In this document: positions 35,028 through 47,142 of the stretch, one piece after another
Numbering within the stretch: position 1 is the first letter of the stretch
Layout of the letters: each line of letters opens with the position of its first letter
NCBI RefSeq assembly: GCF_050003625.1
Contig: NC_134398.1
Coordinates: 22,420,622-22,484,621 of the forward strand
Reading direction: 5' to 3'
From: Haematobia irritans
Taxonomy: Eukaryota > Arthropoda > Insecta > Diptera > Muscidae
DNA length: 64,000 bases
Program-made: the position numbers and the translations under genes
Notes under the pieces: model-generated
What the model saw: the letters and a program-made list of their open reading frames with translations, nothing else
What the model was told of the DNA's origin: nothing
Database searches by the model: none

Positions 35028-35397
35028 ATATAACCAAGGGGAGCCACCGTTGTGCAATGGTTAGCATGCCCGCCTTGCATACACAAGGTCGTGAGTTCGA
35101 TTCCTGCTACGACCGAACACCAAGAAATTTTTCAGCGGTGGATTATCCCACCTCAGTAATGCTGGTGACATTTCTGAGGGTTTCAAAGCTTCTTTAAGTG
35201 GTTTCACTGGAATGTGGAACGCCGTTCGGACTCGGCTATAAAATGGAGGTCCCTTGTCATTGAGCTTAACATGGAATCGGGCAGCACTCAGTGATAAGAG
35301 AGAAGTTCACCACTGTGGTATCACAATGGACTGAATAGTCTAAGTGAGCCTGATACATCGGGCTGCCACATAACCTAACCTAACCTATATAACCAAG
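35028..35397 (+). mobile_element. tRNA-derived SINE with clear 11-bp target duplication
   Basis: The target duplication ATATAACCAAG is at 35028-35038 and 35387-35397; the SINE body is 35039-35386 (348 bp). The head GAGCCACCGTTGTGCAATGG has one change from the other copies in the A-box region, the B box is GGTTCGATTCC-like (GAGTTCGATTCC), and the tail is ACATAACCTAACCTAACCT. Because it sits outside any repeat, this is the best proof that the family moves by LINE-type target-primed retroposition. Confidence 0.93.
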
Positions 35398-37929
35398 CAA
35401 ATTTCTTTCCATTATTGATGACTTTAAAATAGACAGGCAGACAGACATTGCAGAAATCGGTTAAGAAATTATCATGACTAAGAGTATATGTATGGTTGAA
35501 GATACCAAAGTGTATCTTGTGTATCTATTGCAATAAGTCCACATCTAGTTAGCAAGTTTTTTTTAATCGACCTCGAATTGGAATTTTTTTTATTACCAAA
35601 AAAAAAAATACTTTATAAATAAAAAGCGATAAGTCGATTTTCGAATTTTACATCCTTAATTTTAACTTACTGAATTTACCTTTCTTTCCCTTCAATGAAC
35701 TTCCAATCCTAACTTCTGAAGCAAATTTATTCAAAAATTTACTATAAACCACTACATAGCAGATAGTCTAAATTATTCTCTTATAATTATTATATTTATT
35801 TATGTTTAATAAATAAATAAATGGACAATATTCTACTATTTTGTCGGTTTTTGTTTCGTTTATCCCTTCCATTTAGATATGTAAATTATAATTAATAATT
35901 TTAATTTAGGCCTTCTGTGATGGCGTAAAAACATTGTAATTTTCGCAAATAAAAATATTCCATAACAACCAGTTTTTGTATTTGTTAAATTGTTAAAAAA
36001 TTGTAACACATTCTTTTTAATTTGTTAATTTAATTATTTTTCTCTTTTTATTTATATGCATAAATTTTAGTTGTTTGTTTTGACAATATCCATATAAAAA
36101 AGATGGGGACTCATTTGTGGAAATATATAAACGTGCAAAAAAAATTCTTACGTTTTTTTTTTGTGCTTTGGGAGGGTGTTCAAAATAACAAAAACGAAAC
36201 CAAGGTAAATGGTTTATGAATACTTGAAAAGATATGTAATAGAGCAACAATACAATAGACGATATGTAGTTAAAAAAGAGAGAGAGAGTAAGAGAGATAG
36301 AAAGTGTAAATAAATAACAATTATGAATACGATAACCGGAAACCATAAATTAAAGAGTGCAATTACTGGAGGGTATGGGAGAGAAAGAGGGAGATTAAGA
36401 GATATGGAGTAAAAGACTACCGGAAACGGAAACGAAACAACAAATATACGAATATTTGCATTATATTGGAATAACTTAGAAGAGTGCAAAAAACCGTATG
36501 ATTATTTTCAATTAAATTTTAGTATTGAATTTAATATATTTTTTTTTTGCGTTTTGTAAGAAAAAACTTCGAATTTTTTACAAAGTAAAAGTAAGAAACA
36601 ACATCGATAAAAAAAAATCGAAAACAAATGACAACCTAATTATTTAGTGATTGAATTTCGTTTTTATTAGAGATGAAAATTTGTTTGCTATTTTACAGCT
36701 AAAGTATTTTTTTTTTTTGGTTGGTGGGTTTTGGTGAATCATGGGGAAGCAAATTGTTTTTTTTGTTTTTTCTATTATGCCAATGTGTTTTTGTCTTCTA
36801 ATCACTATGGAATTCTCTATATGGTGCATATTACAATTCGTTTTCCTACTAAGGTTGAGGTAAGCTATTAAAGAAAATTACTTAATTGGGGAATTAAATT
36901 CTTTTGTATTTATCTTAAGGGGGTTTCTTTTGGTTTTTACCAATTTAAGATTTTTTTTTTTTCATAATTCTATGAATGTCTATTACTATTTAATTCAAAA
37001 TTAGGCCATATTATGGGCAAAAAATCTCCAATAAATTCCCGGTTTCACTTGTTTTACGAGCAAATCCAAAGAGATTTTATTAGAGGCACAAAACATTTTT
37101 GCCCAATTATTTTGTATGGCATTTTCAGGGATTTTTTTTTTGCTTTCGGTTTAATTCATTTCATTTTATTGAGTGTCAAAGTTTTAATATCATAAAATCA
37201 TCAACTTTTTTTTGGTGGTAATGGAGTTTAGATTTATTTTAGTTGTATTTTTTTAGTTTTTTGCTATACAAAAAATAAGAAATGCAGTTTTTGTTTTGGT
37301 TATTTCTTTTTATTTCCAAAAAAATATTTTTTCTTGTGGTTAATTTGGGATAACGTTTTGTTTTTTTTTTTTTAGGTTTGAAAGGTAAGGTTATAATGGG
37401 AAAATGATTTCTCAAATTTTTTTAGCTGTCTTTTTTCAAATGATTTTTTGTTACAATGATGATTGGGTTAGTTTTTAGTTAAGAAATTTGTAAAAAAAAA
37501 ATAACACCATGATGATTTTTAATGGAATTTGTTATTCTTTTGATACTACAGGGAATTTTCGTTGTTTGCTTGTTTAGATGATCATGGTTTAGTTTTGTTT
37601 TAAAATTAATATGCAATTTTCTAAATTAAACTAATAATAAATTAGTAAACATAGAACAACCAAATTTTTAGTTTATTACATTATGTTTATGTATTTTTTT
37701 TTAATATTGAAATGGAAACAAAACAACATTTATTAACTAATAAATATAACTCAAAGAACACACACACGCACACACATAAATATTATTAGTTTTAAAGCTT
37801 TTATATGTAAACTTAAAAATGTTGTTAAAATAAAAAAAAAAACGAATTAAAAACAAAAATACAACCGACATTTTCTTTATTTCATTGTGTATAAAAAAAA
37901 TGGGATTTTGGAATCCACAAATGACTTAC
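35398..37929. other. Intron between TM2 and TM3 exons, no other gene seen
   Basis: AT-rich with frequent T-runs, a short (GA)n near 36276-36288 and CA-rich acacacacgcacacacac near 37760. Open frames are short and have no domain. Confidence 0.6.
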
Positions 37930-38016
37930 CTAACAAGGGCACAGCATCGGATGTGGCCGGCATTGTTTCAGCAACCATATTAAGGAAAACAGTAAGAGAC
38001 AATAGAATAGTAACAC
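37930..38016 (-). CDS. nAChRalpha6: nAChR alpha6-type subunit, internal exon: TM2 pore helix
   Basis: This 87-bp exon encodes the channel-lining TM2 helix and the TM2-TM3 linker. Read with the split Gly from the previous exon it gives [18 protein letters not shown], then [11 protein letters not shown] and the first base of another split Gly. Taking the GEK Glu of the preceding exon as -1', the gate Leu (9'), Val (13') and outer-ring Glu (20') are all present, as expected for a cation channel. The acceptor is ttttttctctcatttcag, a strong polypyrimidine tract; the donor is gtaagtcat. The 5' phase matches the 59192-58998 exon and the 3' phase matches the 30208-30099 exon. The upstream intron is about 20,981 bp and the downstream intron about 7,721 bp. 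Synonymous sites are not obviously degraded, so this looks like a live exon. Confidence 0.95.
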   Translation of the reverse strand: MLLFYCLLLFSLIWLLKQCRPHPMLCPC

Positions 38017-38981
38017 CTGAAATGAGAGAAAAAACAAACCAACAAAATATAGATTTTAAAAATTTTAGCAACAAGAAAACATACAGAAAAATGAAATTTC
38101 GTTAAAATTTGGAGGGGGCAAAGTTTTTCACGACTAAAGATCAGTACTATGTTCGTATTTTTCACCAAAACACTATATTAAAAGTAAAAAAACCTATATG
38201 AAGACGATTATATTTTTATAAAGTCTTTTGAAATAATGAATGGAAAAGATCTAAGGAATTGATTGTGAACCAATTTATATTTATAATTTAATTAATTTAA
38301 AAAAAGTAACCGTGAAAACACGCTGGTTTTCAGCTTGAAAACTGAACATAGTACTCAGCTTAAAGCGGAACGCAGCAACATTGATTTTTTTTTATTTACC
38401 AGAAATTAAAAAAAAAAAAAAAAACAAATTAATGCCGAAAGCTCAGACCTATCGAAGCTTAAATATCCACCACCATGGCCAGCTTTCAAGAAATTTTCCT
38501 GGAGACACATTCCTCGTTACATGATGTAAGTGATTTTGTAATTAACTGAATTGAAGGAATGTTAGAAACATAGAAGAGGGAATGGCAAATTCTAAAGGGA
38601 ATGCAACTACGGCAAGGGGATTACCTCAAGGAGATGGCATATGACCTTTAATTTGGTTACTGATTTTAACATGGGACCCATAATTTCAACGGACGAAATT
38701 AAGCTTTTCGAAATCGGGTCGCACTTGCAGTTGTCTTAGATTCCAGACCAAATTGCCTAGCAAATACAAGGGTTCGTCAAAGAAAAAAAAAAAACGAACG
38801 CAAGCGCTATAGGCGTTGATTGGCTTTCTACAGCCGTCCAAAGACCTGTAGCTATCTACCAGTGTTACCACTCTAATATTTTAGTACAAAATTTGCAATT
38901 TTTTTTTAACTGTTGACACTTTCGTGCCTCGTTTTTGTTGTTCTATTATATGCCATACTTTTTACAGTTTTGTGCCACCTT
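38017..38981. other. Intron just upstream of the TM2 exon
   Basis: It contains the polypyrimidine tract and acceptor of the TM2 exon at its left edge. AGTACTATGTTC at 38143-38154 is inverted at 38344-38355, a possible small MITE. No gene. Confidence 0.5.
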
Positions 38982-41672
38982 TTCATACCATCCACCATAG
39001 AATGGGGGGTATATTAACTTTGTCATTCTGTTTTTAACACATCGAAATATTGGTCTAAGACCCCATAAAGTATATATATTCTGGGTCGTGGTGAAATTCT
39101 GTATCGATCTAAGCATGTCCAAGAATTGGTCCATATCGGTTCATAATTATATATAGCTCCTATATAAACCGATCCCCAGACTTGACCTCCGGAGCCTTTT
39201 TGAGGAGTAAAATTCATACAATCCGGTTGAAACTTAGTACGGGGTGTTAGTATATGGTCTCTAACAACCATGCAAAACTTGGTCCATATCGGTCCATAAT
39301 TATATATAGCTCCCATATAAACCGATCCCCAGACTTGACCTCCGGAGCCTTTTTGAGGAGTAAAATTCATACAATCCGGTTGAAACTTAGTACGGGGTGT
39401 TAGTATATGGTCTCTAACAACCATGCAAAACTTGGTCCATATCGGTCCATAATTATATATAGCCCCACATAAACCGATCCCCAGATTTGAACTCCGGAGC
39501 ATCTTGGAGGAGCAAAATGCATCCGATTCGGTTGGAACTTGGTACTTGGTGTTAGTATATGGTCTCTGATAACCATGCAAAAATTGGTCCACAATGGTCC
39601 ATAATTATATATAGCCCCCCTATAAATCGATCCCCAGATTTGACCTCCGGAAGCTGAGGAGCAAAATTCATCCGATTCGGTTGAAATTTGGTACTTTGCG
39701 CTACTATATGGCCGCTAACAAACATGTCGAAACTGGTCCATATCTATATTTATATATAGCCGATTCCCAATCACAAAAAAATTGGTCCATATCCGTTCAT
39801 AATCAAGGGTGCCACTCAAGCCAAAAATAATCAACAAAAATTTTATTTCTATAGAAAATTTTGTGAGAATTTTATTGCTATAGAAAGTTTGGTCAAAATT
39901 TTATTTTTATAGAAAATTTTGTTAAAATTTTATTTCTTAGAAAATTTTGGCAAAAATGTTGTCGAAATTTTATTTTTATAGAACATTTTTTCAAAATTTT
40001 ATTTCTATAGAAAACTTTGTCAAAATTTTATTTCTATAGAAAATTTTGTTAAAATTTTTGGTCTATAGTACTTTTTGTCAAAATTTTATTTCTATAGAAA
40101 ATTTTGTCAAAGTTTTATTTATATAGAAAATTTTGACAAAATTTTATTTCCATAGAATATTTTGTCGACATTTTATTTCTATAGAAAATTTTTTCAAAAT
40201 TGTATTTCCATAGAAATTTTTTTCAAAATTGTATTTCCATAGAAAATATTGTCAAAATCTTATTTCTATAGACAATTTTGTCAAAATTTTATTTTTATAG
40301 ACAATTTTGTCAAAATTTTATTTCCATAGAAAATTTTGTCGACATTGTATTTCTATACAAATTTTTTTCAAAATTGTATTTCCATAGAAAATTTTGTCAA
40401 AATCTTATTTCTATAGACAATTTTGTCAAAATTTTATTTTTATAGACAATTTTGTCAAAATTTTATTTCCAGAGAAAATTTTGTCAAAATTTTATTTCTA
40501 TAGAATTTTTTTTCAAAATTGTATTTCCATAGAAAATTTTGTCGACATTTTATTTCTATAGAAAATTTTGTCAAAATTTTATTTCTATAGAAAATTTTGT
40601 CAAAATTGTATTTTTTAAGAAAATTTTGTCGAAATTTTATTTCGATAGAAAATTTTGTCAAAATTTTATTTCGATAGAAAATATTGTCAAAATTTTGTCA
40701 AAATTTTATTTCCATACAAAACTGTGTCGACTTTTATTTCTAAAGAAAATTTTGTCAAAATTTTATTTCCATAGAAAATTTTGTCGACATTTTATTTCTA
40801 TAGAAAATTTTGTCAAAGTTTTATTTATATAGAAAATTTTGACAAAATTTTATTTCCATAGAATATTTTGTCGACATTTTATTTCTATAGAAAATTTTTT
40901 CAAAATTGTATTTCCATAGAAATTTTTTTCAAAATTGTATTTCTATAGAAAATTTTGTCAAAATCTTATTTTTATAGAATTTTTTTTTTCAATATTTTAT
41001 TTCGATAGAAAACTCTGTCAAAATTTTATTTAGATAGAAACTTTTGTCAAAATTTTATTTCGATAGAAAATTTTGTCAAAATTTTATTTCGATAGAAAAT
41101 TTTGTCAAAATTTTATTTCGATAGAAAATTTTGTTAAAATTTTATTTCGATAGAAAATTTTGCCAAAATCTTATTTCTATAGAAAATTTTGTCAAAATTT
41201 TATTTTTATAGAAAACTTTTTCAAAAGTTTATTTCTATAGAAAATTTTGTCAAAATTTTATATCTATTGAAAATTTTGTCAAGGTTTTATTTCTATAGAA
41301 ATTTTTTTCAAAATTGTATTTCCATAGAAAATTTTGTCAACATTTTATTTCTATAGAAATTTTTTTCAAAATTGTATTTCCATAGAAAATTTTGTCAAAA
41401 TCTTATTTTTATAGAATTTTTTTCAAAATTTTATTTCGATAGAGAACTCTGTTAAAATTTTATTTTTATAGAAAATGTTGTCAAAATTTGATTTCTATAG
41501 AAAATTTTGTCAAACTAAATTATATACGTATTTAATCGGCCTTTGTTTTGTTTAATATATACCCCGTATGGAGTAACTTACAATTTAGAAGACGGTGTTA
41601 AGAAGTTTTAAGACACTTTGCCATCTGCAAGTGTTACCGCAACCCAAGTAATTCGATTGTGGACGACAGTCC
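38982..41672 (-). mobile_element. Family A DINE-like element, copy A5, with expanded array
   Basis: The 3' end taccatccaccatagaatgg is at the left, then aagtatatatattctgggtc, four to five 153-bp repeats (two adjacent ones, near 39178 and 39331, are identical), the junction gccactcaagccaaaaataa, a 1.7-kb minisatellite (39838-41515), then atacgtatttaatcggcc and the 5' part ending near gtggacgacagtcc. The (GGAC)n block is deleted. Confidence 0.82.
39838..41515 (-). repeat. 29-bp minisatellite expanded inside A5
   Basis: About 58 units in reverse orientation between intact element sequences on both sides; the same domain in A2 and A4 has only about 6-8 units. Sub-blocks repeat, for example runs with atttcgatagaaaattttgt at 41030-41160. 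Confidence 0.92.
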
Positions 41673-42110
41673 ATTTTCCTCCAATAGTTTTCGTAAATTT
41701 TAATCCTGGATCCCCATAAAATTATATATGGGATCTATGCCATAGCATAAAATTGGAGTAATGCGTCCATTACTATAATTTTGACTTCTTTTTCCTTCTC
41801 AAAGCATAGTACTAGCGGACAATTGTGACGCCTAAAAATATGCAAGGACAAATTTCTTTAAAAATAAATGGGGTTTTGTGCCACCTTTTTTAAATTAATT
41901 CTTTTTTGACTGCAATAGTTTTCGTAAATTGTAATCCTGGATCCCTATAAAATTGTATATGGGATCTATGTCATAACGTAAAATTGGAGTAATGCGTCCA
42001 TTACTACAATTTTGACTTCTTTTTCCTTCTCAAAGCATAGTACTTTCAAGCGGACAATTGTGACGCCTAAAAATATGCAAAGAAAAAATTCTCTAAAAAT
42101 AGGGTTCTAT
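41673..42110 (+). repeat. 231-bp tandem duplication
   Basis: caatagttttcgtaaatt to gcggacaattgtgacgccta occurs at about 41682-41860 and 41913-42080. A related stretch (gcgaacaattgtgacacctg) is at 58548, so this is a dispersed family of unknown type. Confidence 0.75.
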
Positions 42111-42559
42111 CATGAACTGTTAATTTTAAGGATTTTGTTTTATTTAAAAATTTGAAATTGAAAAGACGCGATTTCATAATTCCATACAATAACTTATAAA
42201 ATTGATTTAATTCATATTTTAATTCTATGCTACATACGTCTGTCTCGTCTGCTTGACCATAACAAACCATCGAAATCACCTCTTATTTACATGACTGGTG
42301 CAATGGGAACAAATAAATGAAAATAATTCAATAAGTCAAGCTGAACTCTATCATCCATAGTATAGAATATTGGGAACAACGTTGCTGCAAAAAGTGGCAC
42401 AAATAGTTTCATTCGTGGCACACAAATTTTAGTAAATTGGCACAATGTTGCCAGTAAAAAATGTGTCGCCAAAAAAAGTAGCGAAAATGTATTTTTTGGA
42501 TCCGGAAGTGGTGCAAAATTGGCGTAGAAGCGATGAATTTAACATGGGCTTCTCATAGG
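42111..42559. other. Intron DNA, nothing recognised
   Basis: AT-rich; no exon, no known element. Confidence 0.5.
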
Positions 42560-43260
42560 AAATTTTTCTATAAACATAAAATTTTGAAAAAAAAATCTAT
42601 AGAAATAAAATTTTGGCAAAATTTTCTATAGAAATAAAAATTTTTGACAAAACTTTTTATAGAAATAGAATTTTGACAAAATTTTCTATAGAAATAAAAT
42701 TTTGACAAAATTTTCTATAGAAATAAAATTTTGACAAAATTTTCTATAGAAATAAAATTTCGACAAAATTTTCTATAGAAATAAAATTTTGAAAAAAATT
42801 TTATAGAAACAAAATTTTAACAAAATTTTCTATAAAAGTAAAATTTTGACCAAATTTTCTATAGAAATAAAATTTTTGTAGATTATTTTTGGCTCGAGTG
42901 GCAACCATGATTATTAACCGATATGCATCAATTGTTGTGTGACTGGGGATCGGCCATATATAGACCGATATGGTCCAATTTTGGCATGGTTGTAAGCGGC
43001 CATATACTAGCGCAATGTACCAAATTTCAACCGAATCGGATGAACTTTGCTTCTCCAAGAGTTCCCACATATCAAATCTGGGGATCGATTTATATCAGGG
43101 CTATATATAATTATGGGCCGATATGGACCAGTGGTTGTTAGAGACCATATACTAACACTACGTACAACATTTCAATTGGATGGGATGAATGTTGCTCCTC
43201 CAAGATGCTCCGGAGGTCAAGTCTTTACCAAATTTCAACCAGATCAATTTTTGGATAATA
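42560..43260 (+). mobile_element. Family A DINE-like fragment, copy A6
   Basis: A forward 29-bp array (about 42560-42880), then gattatttttggctcgagtg and two to three decayed 153-bp units; truncated near 43258 before the GGAC block. Confidence 0.75.
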
Positions 43261-44369
43261 ATTAAAAAAAAAAACAGCAATCTGAAGAAGAGGAAGAAGA
43301 GAAATCGGGTACTATAAGTGAGCCAGGCAGAGAAAAAGCTATAAAATTTTCGTTCTTGACTATAAAATCTGCAAAAGTGAAACCATTTTATGCAATCCGA
43401 GAAATTCATCCATCGTTTAAAGAAAATACAAATATTTTAAATCTTCCTATAAAACAGTAAAATTTCCATCACTGTTACGAAGAAAAATTAGTTTTTCGTG
43501 TGTGTGTTAATTGTGCTGCATACTTTTAGGAGGATTTCTTTGCATCACAAATACTTTCAACAAAATGGCACTTGGAAGATTGCCATCTTTCTTTTGTATA
43601 AAAGGTTTATTCAATTTATGCTAATATCTAAATGTTCTTTTTGTGCTCAACACAAATTCATAGTTTAAAGCAAATTTGGAATGGAAGAAAATCATTCAAG
43701 TGCTTTTTTGGTTTTAGTTTTTTTTTTTTTATTGCTTGCATCTTGCCCATGACTATTTGCCTTGTTCTATGGTTTCTTTTGTGGTCTCTTGCCCTGTGAT
43801 GGCATTTTGATAAATTTGCTTTACTTTATACAGGCTATATATGAACATACCCTGGACTTTTCTTTACTACTCCTTCATCATTTCCTGCCATGGTTTTGAT
43901 GTGAGTTTTGAAGGATTTATTTCTCTTCAAATATTTAACAATGTTAAGTTAATTTAGCACAGGCCCCTGGCAAAAGTAAAACGAAAATCAAATGGCACAA
44001 ACTTTTATGAGGACAGAGCATTTAAACTATTTCAGTGAAGCATACAAAAAGCCTTGACACAATTCTCTCTAATGAAATAAAATAAATTCTGATCATCTTG
44101 TTCTTCTCTATATGGGCGAATATTTAAATTGAATGTAAATTGCAAACAAAAAAACTTTGATGAAACTAAAAGAAAAAAACAAATAAATAAATGAACGCTT
44201 GGTTAATCATCAAAGAGCTAAAGAAATTATAAGAAAAATAAAGTATATATGGCCGAAGGCATAATAAAAAAACTATATGAAGTCTGGGTTTTCATCAAAG
44301 ACCCTACAAATTAAATTATTTTTGTAATATTTATTACAGTTTTGTTCTATAAAAATAGATATTTTCTGT
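43261..44369. other. Intron DNA, no gene seen
   Basis: Largely non-repetitive; nothing with splice borders or domain similarity. Confidence 0.55.
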
Positions 44370-45740
44370 AGAAATAATATTTTGACAATTTTTTTTTTTT
44401 ATAGAAATAACATCTTGACAAAAATTTCCATAGAAATAAAATTTTTTATATATTTTTAAATTTTTTATATTTTATTAAATTTTCTATAGGAATAAAATGT
44501 TGACATAATTTTCTATAGAAATACAATTTTAACAACATTTTTTTATAGAAATAAAATTTTAACAAAATGTTCTATAGAAATAAAATGTTGACCAAATATT
44601 CTATAGAAATAAAATTTTTACAAAATTTTCTATAGATATAAAATTTTTACAAAATTTTCTATAGAAATAAAATTTTGAGACAAATTTTTATAGAAATAAA
44701 ATTTTGAAATAATTTTCTATAGAAATACAATTTTTACAAAATTTTCTATAGAAATAAAATTTTTACAAAATAAAAAAAGAAAAATTGTAAAAAAAATTGT
44801 AAAAAAAAATTTCTATAGAAATAAAATTTTGACAACATTTTTTATAGAAATAAAATTTTGACAAAATTTTCTATAGAAATACAATTTTGATAAAATTTTT
44901 ATTAGAAATTAAATTATGACAAAATGTTCTAAAGAAATAAAATTTTAACAAAATGTTTTATAGAAATAAAATTTTCACATAATTTTTTATATAATAAAAA
45001 TTCTGAAAAAAATTTCTATAGAAATACAATTTTGACAAAATATTCTATAGAAATATAATTCGGACCAAAATTTTCTTTAGAAATAAAACATTGAAAAAAA
45101 ATTTCTTTAGAAATAAAATTTTGAAAAAAAAAAATCTATAGAAATAAAATTTTTACAACATTTTCTATAGAAATAAAATTTTTACAAAATTTTCTATAGA
45201 AATAAAATTTTTACAAAAATTTCTATAGAAATAAAATTTTGACAAAATTTTCAATAGAAATAAAATTTTGACATAATTTTCTATAGAAATACAATTTTGA
45301 CAAAAATTTTTATAAAAATAAAATGTTGACAATATGTTCTATAGGAATAGAATTTTGACAAAAAAATGTTTACAAAATATTCTATAGAAATTAAATTTTG
45401 ACAAAATTTTTTATAGAAAAAAATTTTTTTTTTTCTATAGAAATAAAATTTTGACAACATTTTCTGTAAAAATAAAAATTTTGACAAAATTTTCATTGAA
45501 ATTGAATCTAGAGAAAATATTCTATAGAATTAAAATTTTGACAAAAGTTTCTACAGAAATAAAATTTTTACAAAAAATTCTATACAAATTGTATTGGCAA
45601 AATTTTCTATAGAAATAAAATGTTGGAAAAAATTTTTATAGAAATAAAATTTTGACAAAATTTTCTATAGAAATAAAATTTTGACAAAATTTTCTATAGA
45701 AATGAAATTTTGACAACATTTGATATAAAAAAAAGTGACA
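44370..45740 (+). repeat. 29-bp minisatellite array (forward), about 1.4 kb
   Basis: Degenerate forward units (ttctatagaaataaaatttt), many with an extra T-run; no element parts at its borders. Confidence 0.93.
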
Positions 45741-45764
45741 CAAATTTTTATAAAAAAATAATTT

Positions 45765-46228
45765 TTAGATATGTACGAATTCAGTTGTTGAAATTTGAAA
45801 TTCATCAAAATTCCTCTGAGAGAAAGCCATACCGGTGCAAGCAAAGTTTACCAAGAAGATCAAACCTCTTTTAGCAATACTAAGACGAGGGAAATGTAAC
45901 AAATTTGTAAGGGAAGTTGACCTTGGAGCTATTCGGATTTGATCCAGCATTGGAAACTTTCCCAAAAAGTCATAAAGGTGGGTAGATGGAAAGATGCTAA
46001 CAGAGAAGAGGGTCATTCTACTGTGAGAATACCAGGCCGACCCAAAGACCAAATGTTTCCGCCGATTAGATTGATTGTCTTTTCACAACACATATACGAG
46101 GAAAATGGAGTAAGTCTCTAGAATAAGTTGATTTCGGATCAAATCGGATTTTATTTACCATTCGGAACATTCTAAATTTTCCCAAAGGGAGATGTTAATG
46201 AAGAGATCACACCCGAAAAGAGAAGAAG
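45765..46228. repeat. GATC-rich degenerate tandem repeats, left edge
   Basis: The word atcggatttgatccacc and variants recur near 45930, 46136, 46391 and 46593, about 200-255 bp apart, each followed by a ttggaac...cccaaaa block. It is not protein coding. Confidence 0.65.
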
Positions 46229-46743
46229 GTCATCCACAAAGAGAAAACCAGGCCGACACAAGGATCGCCCAGAAGATCTAGAATAGGGTCATTCCTCTGG
46301 TAGAAACTCCATCCGCAGCAGCGATCCAAAGTCCAGCCAATGAGATCGACCGGTTTTTAGGAAGGAAAATGACCCAAACTATGAACTCAAATCTAATCGG
46401 ATATCATCCACCATTTGGAACTCTCTAAACTTTCTACGTTGATAGAGGGAGATATCATATCCTAAGAAAAAAATTTACCCGTCTGAAAGAAAGCCAGACC
46501 GACCTATGGATCCAAAGTCCCATCAAGGAGAATGACAATTTTTAGTTACTAATTGGCGAGGAGAGTGTATCAAGTTTCTAGAAGAAGTTGATCTCGGATC
46601 AAATCGGATTTGATCCACCTTTCGTAACAATTTGAACATTCCCAAAAAGGCATGCAAAAGAGAAGAGGGTGCTCCTACCAAGAGAAAACCTGGATCAAAT
46701 CGAGACATTTGATCCTGGATCACAAGGATCAAATGTCTGGCCA

Positions 46744-47061
46744 ATAGGTTAGGTTAGACCGATGTATGAGGCTCACTTATACTATTCAATCCATTGTGAT
46801 ACCACAGTGGTGAACTTCCCTCTTATCACTGAGTGCTGCCCGATTCCATGTTAAGCTCAATGAGAAGGGACCTCCTTTTTATAGCCGACTCCGAACGGCG
46901 TTCCACATTGCATTGAAACCACATAGACAAGCTTTGAAACACTCAGAAATGTTACCAGCATTACTGAGGTGGGATAATCGACCGCTGAAAAACTTTTTGG
47001 TGTTCGGTCGAAGCAGGAATCGAACCCACGACCTTGTGTATGCAAGGCGGGCATGCTAACC
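46744..47061 (-). mobile_element. tRNA-derived SINE in duplication copy 1
   Basis: The tail taggttaggttag is at the left and the B box (GGTTCGATTCC on the minus strand) near 47020; the head is cut at about 47061, missing the first 20 bases or so. A plus-strand 3' fragment of the same family (47066-47142) abuts it. Confidence 0.85.
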
Positions 47062-47065
47062 ACAT

Positions 47066-47142
47066 AACGATGTGGTATCACAATGGACTGAATGGTCTAA
47101 GTGAGCCTGATACATCGGGCTGCCACCTAACCTAACCCAACC
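47066..47142 (+). mobile_element. SINE 3' fragment, head to head with the 46744 copy
   Basis: gatgtggtatcacaatggac to tgccacctaacctaaccc; opposite in direction to the adjoining SINE. Confidence 0.8.

Noticed and set aside
35369..35386. Telomeric TTAGG tract
   Set aside because: It is only a few units long, at SINE 3' ends inside introns.
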